Shown: positions 1 through 8,120 of the stretch, piece by piece
How the letters are laid out: each line of letters begins with the position of its first letter
How positions within the stretch are numbered: position 1 is the first letter of the stretch
Source: Desulfarculales bacterium UBA696
GTDB taxonomy: Bacteria > Desulfobacterota > Syntrophobacteria > Syntrophobacterales > Syntrophobacteraceae
Assembly (NCBI GenBank): GCA_002298995.1
Contig: DBMO01000037.1
Location: 1-64,000, forward strand
Length of the DNA stretch: 64,000 nucleotides
Direction of reading: 5' to 3'
Made by a program: the position numbers and the translations under genes
Notes under the pieces: model-generated
The model's input: the letters and a program-made list of their open reading frames with translations, nothing else
Databases searched by the model: none
Told to the model about the DNA's origin: nothing

Positions 1-6
1 TGGACC

Positions 7-22
7 CTGTGCCCACCCTACA
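7..22. repeat. Single arm of a GC-rich repeat at the window edge
   Basis: The sequence ctgtgcccaccctaca closely matches the right arm of the perfect inverted repeat at 3669-3733 (ctgtgcccaccctgca, one mismatch). The partner arm, if any, lies outside the window. It probably belongs to the same dispersed REP-like family. No gene covers this position. Confidence 0.4.
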
Positions 23-109
23 TGTCAATAGTCGCATACTTCGAATCTATTTGGGAGTTTGCGGATCGCGAAGAGTTTCTCTGGTCGGATCTCCACCGGA
101 TAGAAGCGC

Positions 110-1897
110 CTACCAGTTTACTATTATGCTCTTGCCGCCCTCTTCGGCCAGTATGCGGTAATTAAGGCCGGAATGCCTTGCTAAAAAGGCTTTAAGGGGT
201 TCCTTTTCGCTGAAGAGAAATATCCTGCCTCCGCCAATACTCCACAGCTGCAGCAGTTCCTGCTCGCTAAGGGCAATATTGGGGGCGTCTTTGTCCTGCA
301 AACCATACCAGAGCACCCCGAAGCTCTTGTTCATCACATGCACCTGAAGCCCCGTATAGTAGTTCAGGGTGGAGCCTTTTTCATAGAAGTCATTGATTAC
401 GATTTTATCGCCCGGCTTATAGTAGTACTCGACGACTTTGGCCAGGTTTCGGGAGGATAGAATAGGCTCGAAGGCTGCCATTCCCGATGCGTAAGAATGA
501 GTCAGGCCTACCATCATAAAGGCGAGGAATAAAAAGGAAACCGTCCAGCGCCTCCAAAGCGCGAATACAAAAGCGGCAATCGGACCCACGATCAGAAAAA
601 CGGCAGTCCTGTAGACAAGAGGCGCCAGATGGGCGAATGTTGCCGGGGTGAGGTCGTGAACGTGCCCGAAAGCGAGGTTGTAGTGCTCCGGATTGGACGT
701 CAAGGTGACGGCGAGATTGCCCGCGACATCGGTTCGGCTTCCCGTCCATGCAAGGGCGGCCAGAACAATCCCAACGAAAACGGTAATAACGCCGGCCGAT
801 CCAAGGCTAACAATCCCCCATTTGCGGGATTCGCTTTCGCGGGATTCGATGTCCGAGAGCACCTTCCCGAAAAGAAGGGCAAAGGCTGGAAGTGTTGGAA
901 ATGTATAATATTCCTGGGTGCTCCCGAAGGCAAGGATCAGCAGAACCGTGAAGATCCAGACGCAGAGCAACAATATAACCTGTTGCGTTTTATCCTTGGG
1001 GCGGAAGGTCTTCGGGAAATTTCGCCCTAGTCCCCACAAAAAAGTGCTCCAGGGGAAAAGCCAAACCAGGTGAAGCCCCCAGAAGACAAGGTGTGGGACG
1101 GTATCGTAGTCTTTTGGATAGCGCATTCCGAGGTATCGAAGCAGGTGTTCCCTGACGAAGTAGAACCATAGGAAATCGCTGTTGGCAAGGGCTGCTGCGA
1201 TATGCCAGGGAGCGGCGATTACCAGGAAAATGATAATCCCGAGGGGGATCTGGAGCCTTCGCAGTACTTTCCAGTTTCCGGTAATCAGGATGTGAAAGAA
1301 GATTATCGCCCCGCCGAAAACTATCCCGGTAAGTCCTTTGGTGATCGAGGCCAGGGCGGCCGAAGCGTAGAATCCGGCGCACCTGAGATCCAGCGGCCCG
1401 ATGCGTTTGGGCTCGGTTTCGGTGTCCAGCGAAATTTGGACATACATGTAGAGGCAGAAGGCCAGGAAAAAGGAGAGCAAAACGTCGGGAATAAATATTC
1501 GCGTGAAGGCAAAAGGGCCGAGGCTTGTCAAAAAAACCAGCCCTGAATAGAACCCGCCCTTTTCACCCCAGTACCTGGTTCCAAATCGCCAGACAAGAAG
1601 TGTCAAAAACAGGGCGAAAAGCGCGAGCGGAAGCCGTATAGCCCAGTCCTCCAGGCCGAAGAGCGTGACAAATGAGCCGGCCATCCAGTACATCAACGGA
1701 GATTTTTCGAGATACCTGATCCCGTTGTTAAGCCGCAGGGTTATCCAGTCGCCCGATTGTACCATTTCGCGGACCGCTTCCGCGTGGAAGGAATCGGCGT
1801 CGTCGAGCAGTGCGGGACGGGTGATTGTTCCGAGAAAAATTGCCGACCAGATTGCCAGCAGGATCAGTGGATAGAGCAGGTATTTGAATTTCATCAT
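110..1897 (-). CDS. GT39/ArnT-type membrane glycosyltransferase
   Basis: A 595-aa polytopic inner membrane protein of the GT-C fold. Such enzymes move a sugar from a polyprenyl-phosphate donor to lipid A or protein on the periplasmic face. The N-terminal membrane segment is followed by an acidic pair (D32, D33) and the LEKSPLMYW motif typical of ArnT/PMT proteins, then about ten further hydrophobic segments and a soluble C-terminal domain of roughly 100 residues. It is the second gene of a minus-strand pair, 26 bp after a LAB_N membrane protein, the combination seen in lipid-A or polyprenyl-sugar modification loci. The exact sugar and acceptor cannot be read from the sequence. The name arnT is avoided because other aminoarabinose genes are absent. 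Confidence 0.85.
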   Translation of the reverse strand: MMKFKYLLYPLILLAIWSAIFLGTITRPALLDDADSFHAEAVREMVQSGDWITLRLNNGIRYLEKSPLMYWMAGSFVTLFGLEDWAIRLPLALFALFLTLLVWRFGTRYWGEKGGFYSGLVFLTSLGPFAFTRIFIPDVLLSFFLAFCLYMYVQISLDTETEPKRIGPLDLRCAGFYASAALASITKGLTGIVFGGAIIFFHILITGNWKVLRRLQIPLGIIIFLVIAAPWHIAAALANSDFLWFYFVREHLLRYLGMRYPKDYDTVPHLVFWGLHLVWLFPWSTFLWGLGRNFPKTFRPKDKTQQVILLLCVWIFTVLLILAFGSTQEYYTFPTLPAFALLFGKVLSDIESRESESRKWGIVSLGSAGVITVFVGIVLAALAWTGSRTDVAGNLAVTLTSNPEHYNLAFGHVHDLTPATFAHLAPLVYRTAVFLIVGPIAAFVFALWRRWTVSFLFLAFMMVGLTHSYASGMAAFEPILSSRNLAKVVEYYYKPGDKIVINDFYEKGSTLNYYTGLQVHVMNKSFGVLWYGLQDKDAPNIALSEQELLQLWSIGGGRIFLFSEKEPLKAFLARHSGLNYRILAEEGGKSIIVNW

Positions 1898-1923
1898 TTC
1901 GCGTGTTTTTGGTCCGGGTTGTC

Positions 1924-2241
1924 TTATGAGTGTTTTCCGGCACGTTCCTTATAAATGAGATAAAGATTTCTAACATAGATCAGCAGGCCGCCGCCCTGGC
2001 CGACGATAAATACGGGGTCCTTCTTCAGTATCGCATAGACGAAAAGAAGTCCTCCACCGCATACGCTGAAGTACCAAAACGCGAGGGGTACAACGCTTTT
2101 CCCCTGCTTTTCGCTGGCAATCCATTGCACGAGGAACCGTCCGAAGAAAAGCCCCTGAGCCGTAAAGCCCAGAATCAGCACATAGTTTTCCGCCAACCAC
2201 CGGGCAGCCAGGTGGATGTTAAGTGAATCGGTTCCGGGCAT
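1924..2241 (-). CDS. LAB_N (lipid-A-disaccharide synthase N-terminal domain) membrane protein
   Basis: A 105-aa protein with three hydrophobic segments. The core GLFFGRFLVQWIASE followed by the FWYFSV segment is the hallmark of the LAB_N family (PF07578), a SMR-like three-helix domain found alone beside glycosyltransferases or fused to LpxB. The open frame extends upstream to 2394, but that part (residues 1-51 of the longer frame) is not family-like, so the start is set at the ATG at 2241 (MPGTDSL). It lies directly upstream of the GT39 gene and probably works with it, for example in handling polyprenyl-linked sugar. This function is an inference from context. Confidence 0.75.
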   Translation of the reverse strand: MPGTDSLNIHLAARWLAENYVLILGFTAQGLFFGRFLVQWIASEKQGKSVVPLAFWYFSVCGGGLLFVYAILKKDPVFIVGQGGGLLIYVRNLYLIYKERAGKHS

Positions 2242-2531
2242 ATTAAGATATTTCGCTTTCGCTAAGATATAATTGGACCCCGAAAGGGGGTTGTGAGGGC
2301 CGATCCCAGCCCGGCTAGCCGCGGAATTGCGCGGACATCCAGGCAACACTCTATTATGGATAGAAAGAGCAGTGTTGAAAAGGGGAAATTCCAAAACAGC
2401 AAAAAATTTTGGCGGGTAGCCGATGAGATCCTGATTTAATTCGAAAACCCTTCTTTTTGTGCCGGATTAGGTGATATGCTGAAGATAAAGCAGCCCGTGC
2501 CGTGCTGCTTCTCCATACCGAGGGCCAGAGA
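2242..2531. other. Divergent intergenic region, no gene seen
   Basis: This is the region between the minus-strand LAB_N gene and plus-strand tsaD. It should hold both promoters. I could not place a convincing -35/-10 pair, RNA gene or riboswitch here. The open frame that runs through it from LAB_N is judged non-coding. Confidence 0.4.
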
Positions 2532-3593
2532 ATGTTGATTTTGGGAATTGAGAGTTCGTGTGACGAAACCGCCGCTGCCGTGGTGGAGGACGGTCGGGAG
2601 GTCCTCTCCGATGTCGTCGCCAGCCAGGCTTGCATTCACGGGCCTTACGGCGGCGTAGTGCCGGAACTGGCTTCTAGAAAGCACCTCGAGTATATAATTC
2701 CGGTAATCGATATGGCCCTCGGAAAGGCTGGATGTGGTCCGGACAAGCTCGATGCAATCGCCGCCACGCAGGGACCGGGGCTTGTTGGAGCGCTCCTGGT
2801 AGGGCTGGGAGCAGCCAAGGCGATGGCCTATGCGCACGGTATCCCCTTTATTCCCGTAAATCACCTGGAAGGACACATTCAGGCCGCTTTTCTGGGAGAC
2901 GAACAGCCGGCCGGTCCGTTTGCGTGCCTGGTCGTTTCGGGGGGGCATACGGCGGTCTACAGGGTTGAGACAGACTGCACGACGACTCTTCTTGGCGCAA
3001 CGCGAGACGACGCAGCCGGGGAGGCTTTCGATAAAATAGCCAAGATGCTCGATATCGGATATCCCGGCGGGATCGCCATGGACAGGCTCGCCTCAAAAGG
3101 TAACCCCGAGGCTGTTCATTTCCCGCGCTCAAGGTTCGACAAGGGATCACTCGAGTTCAGCTTCAGCGGACTTAAGACCGCGGCTGCGAATTTCATTAGG
3201 CAGCACGGGATTCCGCTGAAAAAATTGTCGCCGGAAGGCAGTGTTCATCCCGCCGAGACGCGCGAAGTGGCAAATGCCGCAAGCGAGTGTTCGCTCGAAG
3301 ATTTTGCGGCCAGTTTCCAGGAAGCAATTGTTGACGTGCTCGTCTCGAAGACCTTCGAGGCTGCCCGGCAGTGTGGACTCCGGCAAATCGCAGCCGTCGG
3401 CGGTGTGGCGGCCAATTCAAGGCTGCGGCAAAAGCTTTCCGTGCAGGCTTCGGCTGAGGGGATCAGGCTCTTTATGCCGCCCATTCGATTTTGCACCGAC
3501 AACGCGGTGATGATCGCCTCCGCCGCTTACCGGATATGGACGCGCTCGGGGTTTTGCTTGGATACATTGGATATTGACGCCTTTTCCAGATGA
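2532..3593 (+). CDS. tsaD: tRNA N6-adenosine threonylcarbamoyltransferase TsaD
   Basis: A 353-aa ASKHA-fold protein (Kae1/YgjD/Gcp) that transfers threonylcarbamoyl from TC-AMP to A37 of ANN-decoding tRNAs with TsaB and TsaE. Visible family features are the start GIESSCDET (residues 5-13), the metal ligands H111 and H115 in VNHLEGH, the FSFSGLKTA segment and a late CTDNAVMIA with the third metal ligand Asp. The ATG at 2532 is preferred over 2502 because MLILGIESS matches the family N terminus. It is slightly longer than the usual ~340 aa owing to an insert before the final third (around SPEGSVHPAE). Next comes rsmA after an inverted repeat. Confidence 0.95.
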   Translation: MLILGIESSCDETAAAVVEDGREVLSDVVASQACIHGPYGGVVPELASRKHLEYIIPVIDMALGKAGCGPDKLDAIAATQGPGLVGALLVGLGAAKAMAYAHGIPFIPVNHLEGHIQAAFLGDEQPAGPFACLVVSGGHTAVYRVETDCTTTLLGATRDDAAGEAFDKIAKMLDIGYPGGIAMDRLASKGNPEAVHFPRSRFDKGSLEFSFSGLKTAAANFIRQHGIPLKKLSPEGSVHPAETREVANAASECSLEDFAASFQEAIVDVLVSKTFEAARQCGLRQIAAVGGVAANSRLRQKLSVQASAEGIRLFMPPIRFCTDNAVMIASAAYRIWTRSGFCLDTLDIDAFSR

Positions 3594-3668
3594 GGGGAAT
3601 GGCATTTTTTATCCCGCCTAAAGCGCATCCAGGTGCATGGAAACACGACGTGATTCCGAATGAACGTT

Positions 3669-3733
3669 GGGTGGGCACAGCATCACCGTGCTTACCGCCG
3701 CTGCCGGTGGGCACGGTGATGCTGTGCCCACCC
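3669..3733. repeat. Perfect 23-bp inverted repeat with 19-nt loop (REP-like or terminator)
   Basis: Left arm 3669-3691 begins gggtgggcacagcatcaccg and the right arm 3711-3733 ends ctgtgcccaccc; the arms are exact reverse complements over 23 bp. There is no T-run after the stem, so it is not a classic intrinsic terminator, although it could stop transcription after tsaD or act as an mRNA hairpin. One arm recurs at 7-22, which favours a dispersed REP/BIME-type repeat. Confidence 0.85.
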
Positions 3734-3755
3734 TGCATTTTCTGGTTATGAGCTA

Positions 3756-4655
3756 ATGCCTGAATTTCTCACCCCATCTCAATATTTCCATCAAAAGGGC
3801 ATCCGCCCCAGGAAGCAATTCGGGCAGCATTTTCTTGCCCAGCCCGCGACGGCGGCCCGGATAGTTCAGGCAGCAGGGCTCGGTGAAAACGATGTGGCAG
3901 TTGAGATCGGCCCCGGACTTGGTGCGCTGACCCGGCATATCACTCCTCTGGTAAAAAGACTCCATCTTATCGAACTCGACGCAGATCTCTCAGCCTACCT
4001 GCGCGAGTTGTTTCCAGGCGGTCAGGGAGGTGGAGACGCAGAGAGAGATGGAGCTGTGGAGGGCAAGGGTGTTTTCGTTCAACGACAGGATGCTCTTTCC
4101 TTCGATTTTTCCGGCCTTAGCCGGCGGGAAGGTAGGCGGCTCGTGGTTCTCGGGAATCTGCCCTACAACATCAGCTCTCCTCTTATGTTTCACCTGCTCG
4201 AAGCTTTCCCGGCAATCGAGCGCGCGGTTTTTATGGTTCAGAAAGAAGTTGGAGAACGGTTTTGCGCGTCACCGGGGTCGGGGGATTATGGGGTTCTTTC
4301 CGTCCTGCTGGGCATTTATTCAAAGGTAAACAGGCTTTTCACAGTCGGTCCCGCCCAATTCTATCCGCCCCCCAAAGTGGACTCCCTGGTTATTGGAATT
4401 GAATTTATGGAGAAAGCTCCTCCGGGCCCGCCTTTTGATTTTTTACGAAAATTCGTGAGCATCGCCTTTCAGCAGCGCAGAAAAACCATTCAAAACAGCC
4501 TCAAGGGAGCTTTCGGCATATCTTCCACGGCCATGTCTGATGCGCTTGCCAGGGCTGAAATCGACCCGAAAAGAAGGCCGGAAACTCTTTCGCCCAGCGA
4601 GTTTCTCGAACTTGCCGTGTATGCAAGGGAGGCAGCCGGATTTGCGGCGTTGTAA
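3756..4655 (+). CDS. rsmA: 16S rRNA (adenine1518/1519-N6) dimethyltransferase RsmA/KsgA
   Basis: A 299-aa SAM-dependent methyltransferase that dimethylates the two adjacent adenines of the helix-45 loop in 16S rRNA. It shows the N-terminal KQFGQHFL signature (residues 20-27), SAM motif VEIGPGLGALT (49-59), acidic motif IELDADL and the catalytic NLPYNISSP motif (NLPY at 134-137), then a C-terminal helical domain with FQQRRKT. Residues about 88-104 form an unusual Gly- and acid-rich insert between the acidic loop and the next strand, absent from E. coli KsgA as I recall it. It lies downstream of tsaD and before the acyl operon. Confidence 0.95.
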   Translation: MPEFLTPSQYFHQKGIRPRKQFGQHFLAQPATAARIVQAAGLGENDVAVEIGPGLGALTRHITPLVKRLHLIELDADLSAYLRELFPGGQGGGDAERDGAVEGKGVFVQRQDALSFDFSGLSRREGRRLVVLGNLPYNISSPLMFHLLEAFPAIERAVFMVQKEVGERFCASPGSGDYGVLSVLLGIYSKVNRLFTVGPAQFYPPPKVDSLVIGIEFMEKAPPGPPFDFLRKFVSIAFQQRRKTIQNSLKGAFGISSTAMSDALARAEIDPKRRPETLSPSEFLELAVYAREAAGFAAL

Positions 4656-4714
4656 TATTTGGCCGCTGTGCTAAAATATGCGCCTTTCAAATCAAGCCGG
4701 AGAAAAGAAATTCA

Positions 4715-4745
4715 TTGCATCCAAAAACAGGCCAGCCTGATGCAA
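4715..4745. promoter_or_regulatory. Possible operator: TTGCATC / GATGCAA inverted repeat
   Basis: Perfect 7-bp half sites (4715-4721 and 4739-4745) lie 17 bp apart in the 120-bp gap just upstream of the acyl-chain operon. The spacing and position suit a dimeric regulator. No regulator gene is nearby and no matching family is recognised, so this is weak evidence only. Confidence 0.25.
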
Positions 4746-4777
4746 AACTGCGCTCATAAAGTGTAGAGAAAGCTATT

Positions 4778-5581
4778 TTGTCGAATATGGAACAAACTGC
4801 ATTTACGGATAAAGTGGCGCTTGTAACGGGAAGCTCAAGGGGAATCGGCCGCGCGATTGCGCTTGCCCTTGCGCGTGCCGGGGCTGATGTTGCGGTAAAT
4901 CACTCCAAGGAGGGCGGGACGTCTGAGGCCAATGCCGAAGAGGTATGCCGCGAGATAGAAAGCTTTGGCAGGAAAGCCTTTCCAGTCCAGGGGGATATTG
5001 CGTCTAAAGAGTCGGTAAAAGCTATGTTCGAAGCAGTATCGGCCAGGCTCGGCCGACTGGATTTTCTGGTTTTGAACGCCGCAAGAGCGCCTTTCAAGCC
5101 GCTCGAAAAGTTGCGCGAAAAAGAAATCCGGCAGCTTGTCGATACGAACTACATTGGAAACATTTTTTGCATTCAGGCAGCCGTGTCCATGCTCCAGGCC
5201 TCGGGAGGCAAAATCGTTTTCGTGTCTAGCCTTGGCAGCCGATTCTATAACCCATCCTATCCGCTGGGCAGCATGAAGGCGGCGATGGAGTCCGTTGTAC
5301 GCGATTGCGCTGAAAGTCTTCTTCCCAAAGGGATTTGGGTGAACGCGGTTTGCGGCGGAATTGTAAAGACGGATTCTTTTAAGGTCCTGCGGCTTTACAT
5401 GGAAGAAATTGAACACATTCCGGACGAACTTTGTGTCGCTCCAGAGGAAATTGCCGACGCCGTGGTGTTTCTTTGCGGGCCGGGCGCTCGTGCCATACGA
5501 GGCCAGACCATCGTAGTTGACAACGGCTTGAGCAATAGACTATACCGCCCGGCATGGATAAAGCGGCAGGACTCTAAATAG
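4778..5581 (+). CDS. SDR-family FabL-like enoyl-ACP reductase (tentative)
   Basis: A 267-aa short-chain dehydrogenase. It has the NADPH-binding TGSSRGIG motif (residues 17-24), the NAARAP loop (100-104) and an active-site region with SSLG (150-153), Y161 and K167. Tyr and Lys are separated by five residues. Classical SDRs have Y-x3-K and FabI/FabL enoyl reductases have Y-x6-K, so the closest relatives seem to be FabL (enoyl-ACP reductase III) but the spacing is off by one. The start is TTG 4778, with AGAGAAAG about 6 nt upstream; ATG 4787 is an alternative. It is the first gene of an eight-gene operon for a dedicated acyl chain, where it would do the last reduction of each elongation cycle or the ketoreduction, since no separate FabG is present. 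Confidence 0.75.
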   Translation: MSNMEQTAFTDKVALVTGSSRGIGRAIALALARAGADVAVNHSKEGGTSEANAEEVCREIESFGRKAFPVQGDIASKESVKAMFEAVSARLGRLDFLVLNAARAPFKPLEKLREKEIRQLVDTNYIGNIFCIQAAVSMLQASGGKIVFVSSLGSRFYNPSYPLGSMKAAMESVVRDCAESLLPKGIWVNAVCGGIVKTDSFKVLRLYMEEIEHIPDELCVAPEEIADAVVFLCGPGARAIRGQTIVVDNGLSNRLYRPAWIKRQDSK

Positions 5582-5599
5582 AACGAGGTTGGCGCGCAG

Positions 5600-6160
5600 A
5601 TGAAGCAGACAGTTATTCCGAATGATACAATTCTGGAAGAGGTAAGAAGGGCAATCTGGGAAGGGCTGGACATCGACCCGGCCAGAGTGCTGGCCCAAAG
5701 CTCGCTGGTTAGCGACCTGGGTGCGGAGTCGCTGGATTTTCTCGATATAAACTACCGTTTGGAACAGACCTTCGGGGTAAAAACGGCTAGGCATTCGGTC
5801 CTGGAGCACATGGAGGAGGTGTTTGGCGAGGAAAGCGCAATCGACGCCGACGGCAAGCTGACCGAAGGTGCCGTAAAGGTCCTGCAGCTTCGCTTCAACA
5901 ATTCGTCCCAACTGAAGCCCGGGATGGATATGGATGAACTGCCGGGCGCTGTGACCGTCCAGTCGATCGCCGACGGCATTACAAGCATTCTAGATACCTT
6001 GCCCGAAAACTGCACCAACTGCGGAAAGCAGGACTGGAAAATCGAAAAAGAAAGCCGAATCCAGTGCGGGTCGTGCGGCGAGCCTGCCGCTTTCACCAAC
6101 GGCGACGAGCTAATCGATTCCTGGCTCAAGCAGGTGCAGGAATCAGAAAAAATCTTCTAG
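5600..6160 (+). CDS. Acyl carrier protein with C-terminal zinc ribbon
   Basis: A 186-aa protein. Residues about 5-80 are an acyl carrier domain: a four-helix pattern with the attachment motif LGAESLDFLD, S44 being the expected phosphopantetheine site. Instead of ending near residue 85 as normal ACPs do, it continues through a linker and a second helical segment, then a four-Cys zinc ribbon (C138/C141 and C156/C159) followed by an acidic tail. The ribbon may dock partner enzymes or dictate which synthase is used. The gene lies 18 bp after the FabL-like gene, and an AcpS for its activation is encoded further down the same operon. The ACP assignment is firm; the ribbon function is unknown. Confidence 0.8.
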   Translation: MKQTVIPNDTILEEVRRAIWEGLDIDPARVLAQSSLVSDLGAESLDFLDINYRLEQTFGVKTARHSVLEHMEEVFGEESAIDADGKLTEGAVKVLQLRFNNSSQLKPGMDMDELPGAVTVQSIADGITSILDTLPENCTNCGKQDWKIEKESRIQCGSCGEPAAFTNGDELIDSWLKQVQESEKIF

Positions 6161-6180
6161 CTTGCGACTGATGCTGGGAA

Positions 6181-6233
6181 TTCGGAAATTAAGAAATTCT
6201 AAGAGTTCCGAGATTTAGGGATTTGAGGATTGG
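6181..6233. repeat. A/T-G low-complexity repeat (GATTTAGGGATTTGAGG type)
   Basis: The gap between the ACP and KAS genes consists of degenerate units of the form gatttagggatttgaggatt. Similar units occur at 11232-11262 and, in inverted arrangement, at 26391-26500. This looks like a family of dispersed simple repeats and overlaps the probable translation start of the KAS gene. Confidence 0.4.
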
Positions 6234-7525
6234 GTAAAGATAATCGGGTGCGAAAACGGGTGGTCGTAACCGGCTGCGGTGCCATTACCCCGATCGGAAA
6301 AAGCTGCCGCGAAACATTTGAAAACGCCCGCAATGGGGTATCGGGGATCGCTTATCTGCGTTCCTTTGAGACCGAAGGGCTTCCCTGCAGGATTGGCGGG
6401 CAGGTTGACGACGCCTGGCTCAGTTGCTTTTCCACGACGAAGCTTCAGGGCATCGAGAAGTGCGCCTCGCGCGGTTTGAAGCTGATGATATCCGCGGCAT
6501 CCGAAGCCGTTGAGGCGGCCCGCCTCGACTCTATTGAGAACCGTGGCCGAATCGGCGTAAGCCTGGGCTACCACGGCGAAAATCCCACCATCGAAGATAT
6601 GCTGTTTTTCTACCGCTACAAGGGCCGGAACGGCTGGGACCTCAGCGGGCTATCGAAAAACGGGGTTTATTCCTATTTCAATTTTTTCCGCCGTAAACCA
6701 GATGTTGGCACGTCGATCCTCTCGATTCTGTTCGACTGCAAGGGGAAAAATTTTACAGTCGTCTCGGCCTGTGCGGCCGGATCGCAAGCAGTAGGCGAAG
6801 CCTTCCGCACCATTAGAGAAGGCAAGGCTGATGTGATGATCGCAGGCGGGTGCGAATCGAATGTAAACTTCGGCGGATTTATCGGATTTGTTCTTATCCG
6901 GGCGCTTGCGGAAAAATATTCTTCGCCGGACAAGGCATCCAGGCCATTTGACCGCAAAAGAAACGGTTTCGTGATGTCGGAGGGCGCCGGTGTTCTGGTG
7001 CTCGAAGAGTTGGATCACGCTGTGCAAAGGGGTGCGCCCATTCTTGGAGAAGTCCTCGGGTATGGCTCATCGGCCGATGCGTACCGTATAACGGACATGC
7101 ACCCCAAGGGGGACGGCGCCCTTTTTGCCATGCAGGCAGCCGTAACCGATGCGGGCATTACTCCCGATATGATCGAATATATTAACGCCCACGGGACTTC
7201 GACCCTTCAGAACGATTACGTTGAAACAATGGCTATAAAGCGGCTTCTGGGCGAGAGGGCCGGGCAGGTGCCGGTAAGTTCGAATAAATCGATGATAGGC
7301 CATACCATTGCTGGCGCCGGGGCAATCGAGGCAGTCCTCACCACCATGGGAATCAATGAGTCGGTAATCTTGCCTACCATCAACTACGAATTCCCAGACC
7401 CCAAGTGCGACCTCGACTACGTTCCAAATGAGGCGCGCGCGGTCGAGTACGGCATAGCCCTGTCGAATTCATTTGGCTTCGGTGGCCAGAATGCCTCTCT
7501 TTGTCTTGGCAAGTTTCGGAAATGA
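6230..7525 (+). CDS. Beta-ketoacyl-ACP synthase, FabF-type (catalytic)
   Basis: A 431-aa thiolase-fold condensing enzyme. The full Cys-His-His triad is present: C181 in VSACAAGS, H321 in NAHGTST and H358 in IGHTIAGAG (numbered from TTG 6230). It therefore should carry out decarboxylative condensation of malonyl-ACP with an acyl chain. The start is uncertain: TTG 6230 sits 1-2 nt after a GAGGA sequence, and GTG 6248 is an in-frame alternative. In this operon it is paired with a second KAS-like protein lacking the Cys, which recalls KS-alpha/chain-length-factor pairs and the FabF1XL/FabF2XL pair of rhizobial very-long-chain fatty acid loci. Confidence 0.9.
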   Translation: MGKDNRVRKRVVVTGCGAITPIGKSCRETFENARNGVSGIAYLRSFETEGLPCRIGGQVDDAWLSCFSTTKLQGIEKCASRGLKLMISAASEAVEAARLDSIENRGRIGVSLGYHGENPTIEDMLFFYRYKGRNGWDLSGLSKNGVYSYFNFFRRKPDVGTSILSILFDCKGKNFTVVSACAAGSQAVGEAFRTIREGKADVMIAGGCESNVNFGGFIGFVLIRALAEKYSSPDKASRPFDRKRNGFVMSEGAGVLVLEELDHAVQRGAPILGEVLGYGSSADAYRITDMHPKGDGALFAMQAAVTDAGITPDMIEYINAHGTSTLQNDYVETMAIKRLLGERAGQVPVSSNKSMIGHTIAGAGAIEAVLTTMGINESVILPTINYEFPDPKCDLDYVPNEARAVEYGIALSNSFGFGGQNASLCLGKFRK

Positions 7526-7574
7526 TGCGGCGCACAAATTCTGAAATATCTGCCCCAACTCTGGCGATCCCTCG

Positions 7575-8018
7575 ATGAGACTGCTTCTCTACGACAGAAT
7601 AACCGGTATCGATCCGGGAAAATCCATTACAGGGGTAAAGACTTTTTCCCTTACTGAGGAATGCCTTCGCGGGCACTTCGGGAAAAAAGCAACCGTGCCG
7701 GGAGTTATGTACATCGAGGCAATGGCGCAACTCCTGGGCTGGCTCATAATACACACACACGATTTTCGCGTTTCGGCATTCATGTCCCTTATAGAGGACG
7801 TGGTGGTCCCGGAGGATCTGCGGCCGGGTTTTTCAGCCGAGATTTCGGGCCGGCTTATTTCGACTTCCGCCGGCGATTCCCTAGGGTCTGCGCGTTTGAC
7901 TATCGACGGGCAAGATGCGGCATCCATTGGGCGGATTATCTACGTCCATTCACGAAAAGCCGACCAGGAGCGAATGCGGGCCATGTTCCGCTATTATGGC
8001 GGGGAAGAATTTGCGTAG
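7575..8018 (+). CDS. FabZ-like 3-hydroxyacyl-ACP dehydratase (hotdog), copy 1
   Basis: A 147-aa single hotdog-fold protein. The central FabZ motif is present as H34 in GHFGKK and E48 in VMYIEAMAQ, the catalytic His/Glu pair that removes water from 3-hydroxyacyl-ACP. It is paralogous to the dehydratase at 8537 with the catalytic residues at identical positions. Two dehydratases in one small operon could form a heterodimer or act on different chain lengths. It lies 49 bp after the KAS gene and is followed by acpS. Confidence 0.85.
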   Translation: MRLLLYDRITGIDPGKSITGVKTFSLTEECLRGHFGKKATVPGVMYIEAMAQLLGWLIIHTHDFRVSAFMSLIEDVVVPEDLRPGFSAEISGRLISTSAGDSLGSARLTIDGQDAASIGRIIYVHSRKADQERMRAMFRYYGGEEFA

Positions 8019-8120
8019 ATTTAGGGTATGGATCGTGGCCGCGGATGGCGGGCTTGATAGCCGGCCCTACATTGCTGTTTGCTTAATTGAAGGCGAGAAC
8101 ATAGAGGGCGAGAAGATCCT

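Noticed and set aside
4835..5416. 193-codon open frame on the minus strand
   Set aside because: Antisense shadow of the FabL-like gene; no family features and no ribosome site.
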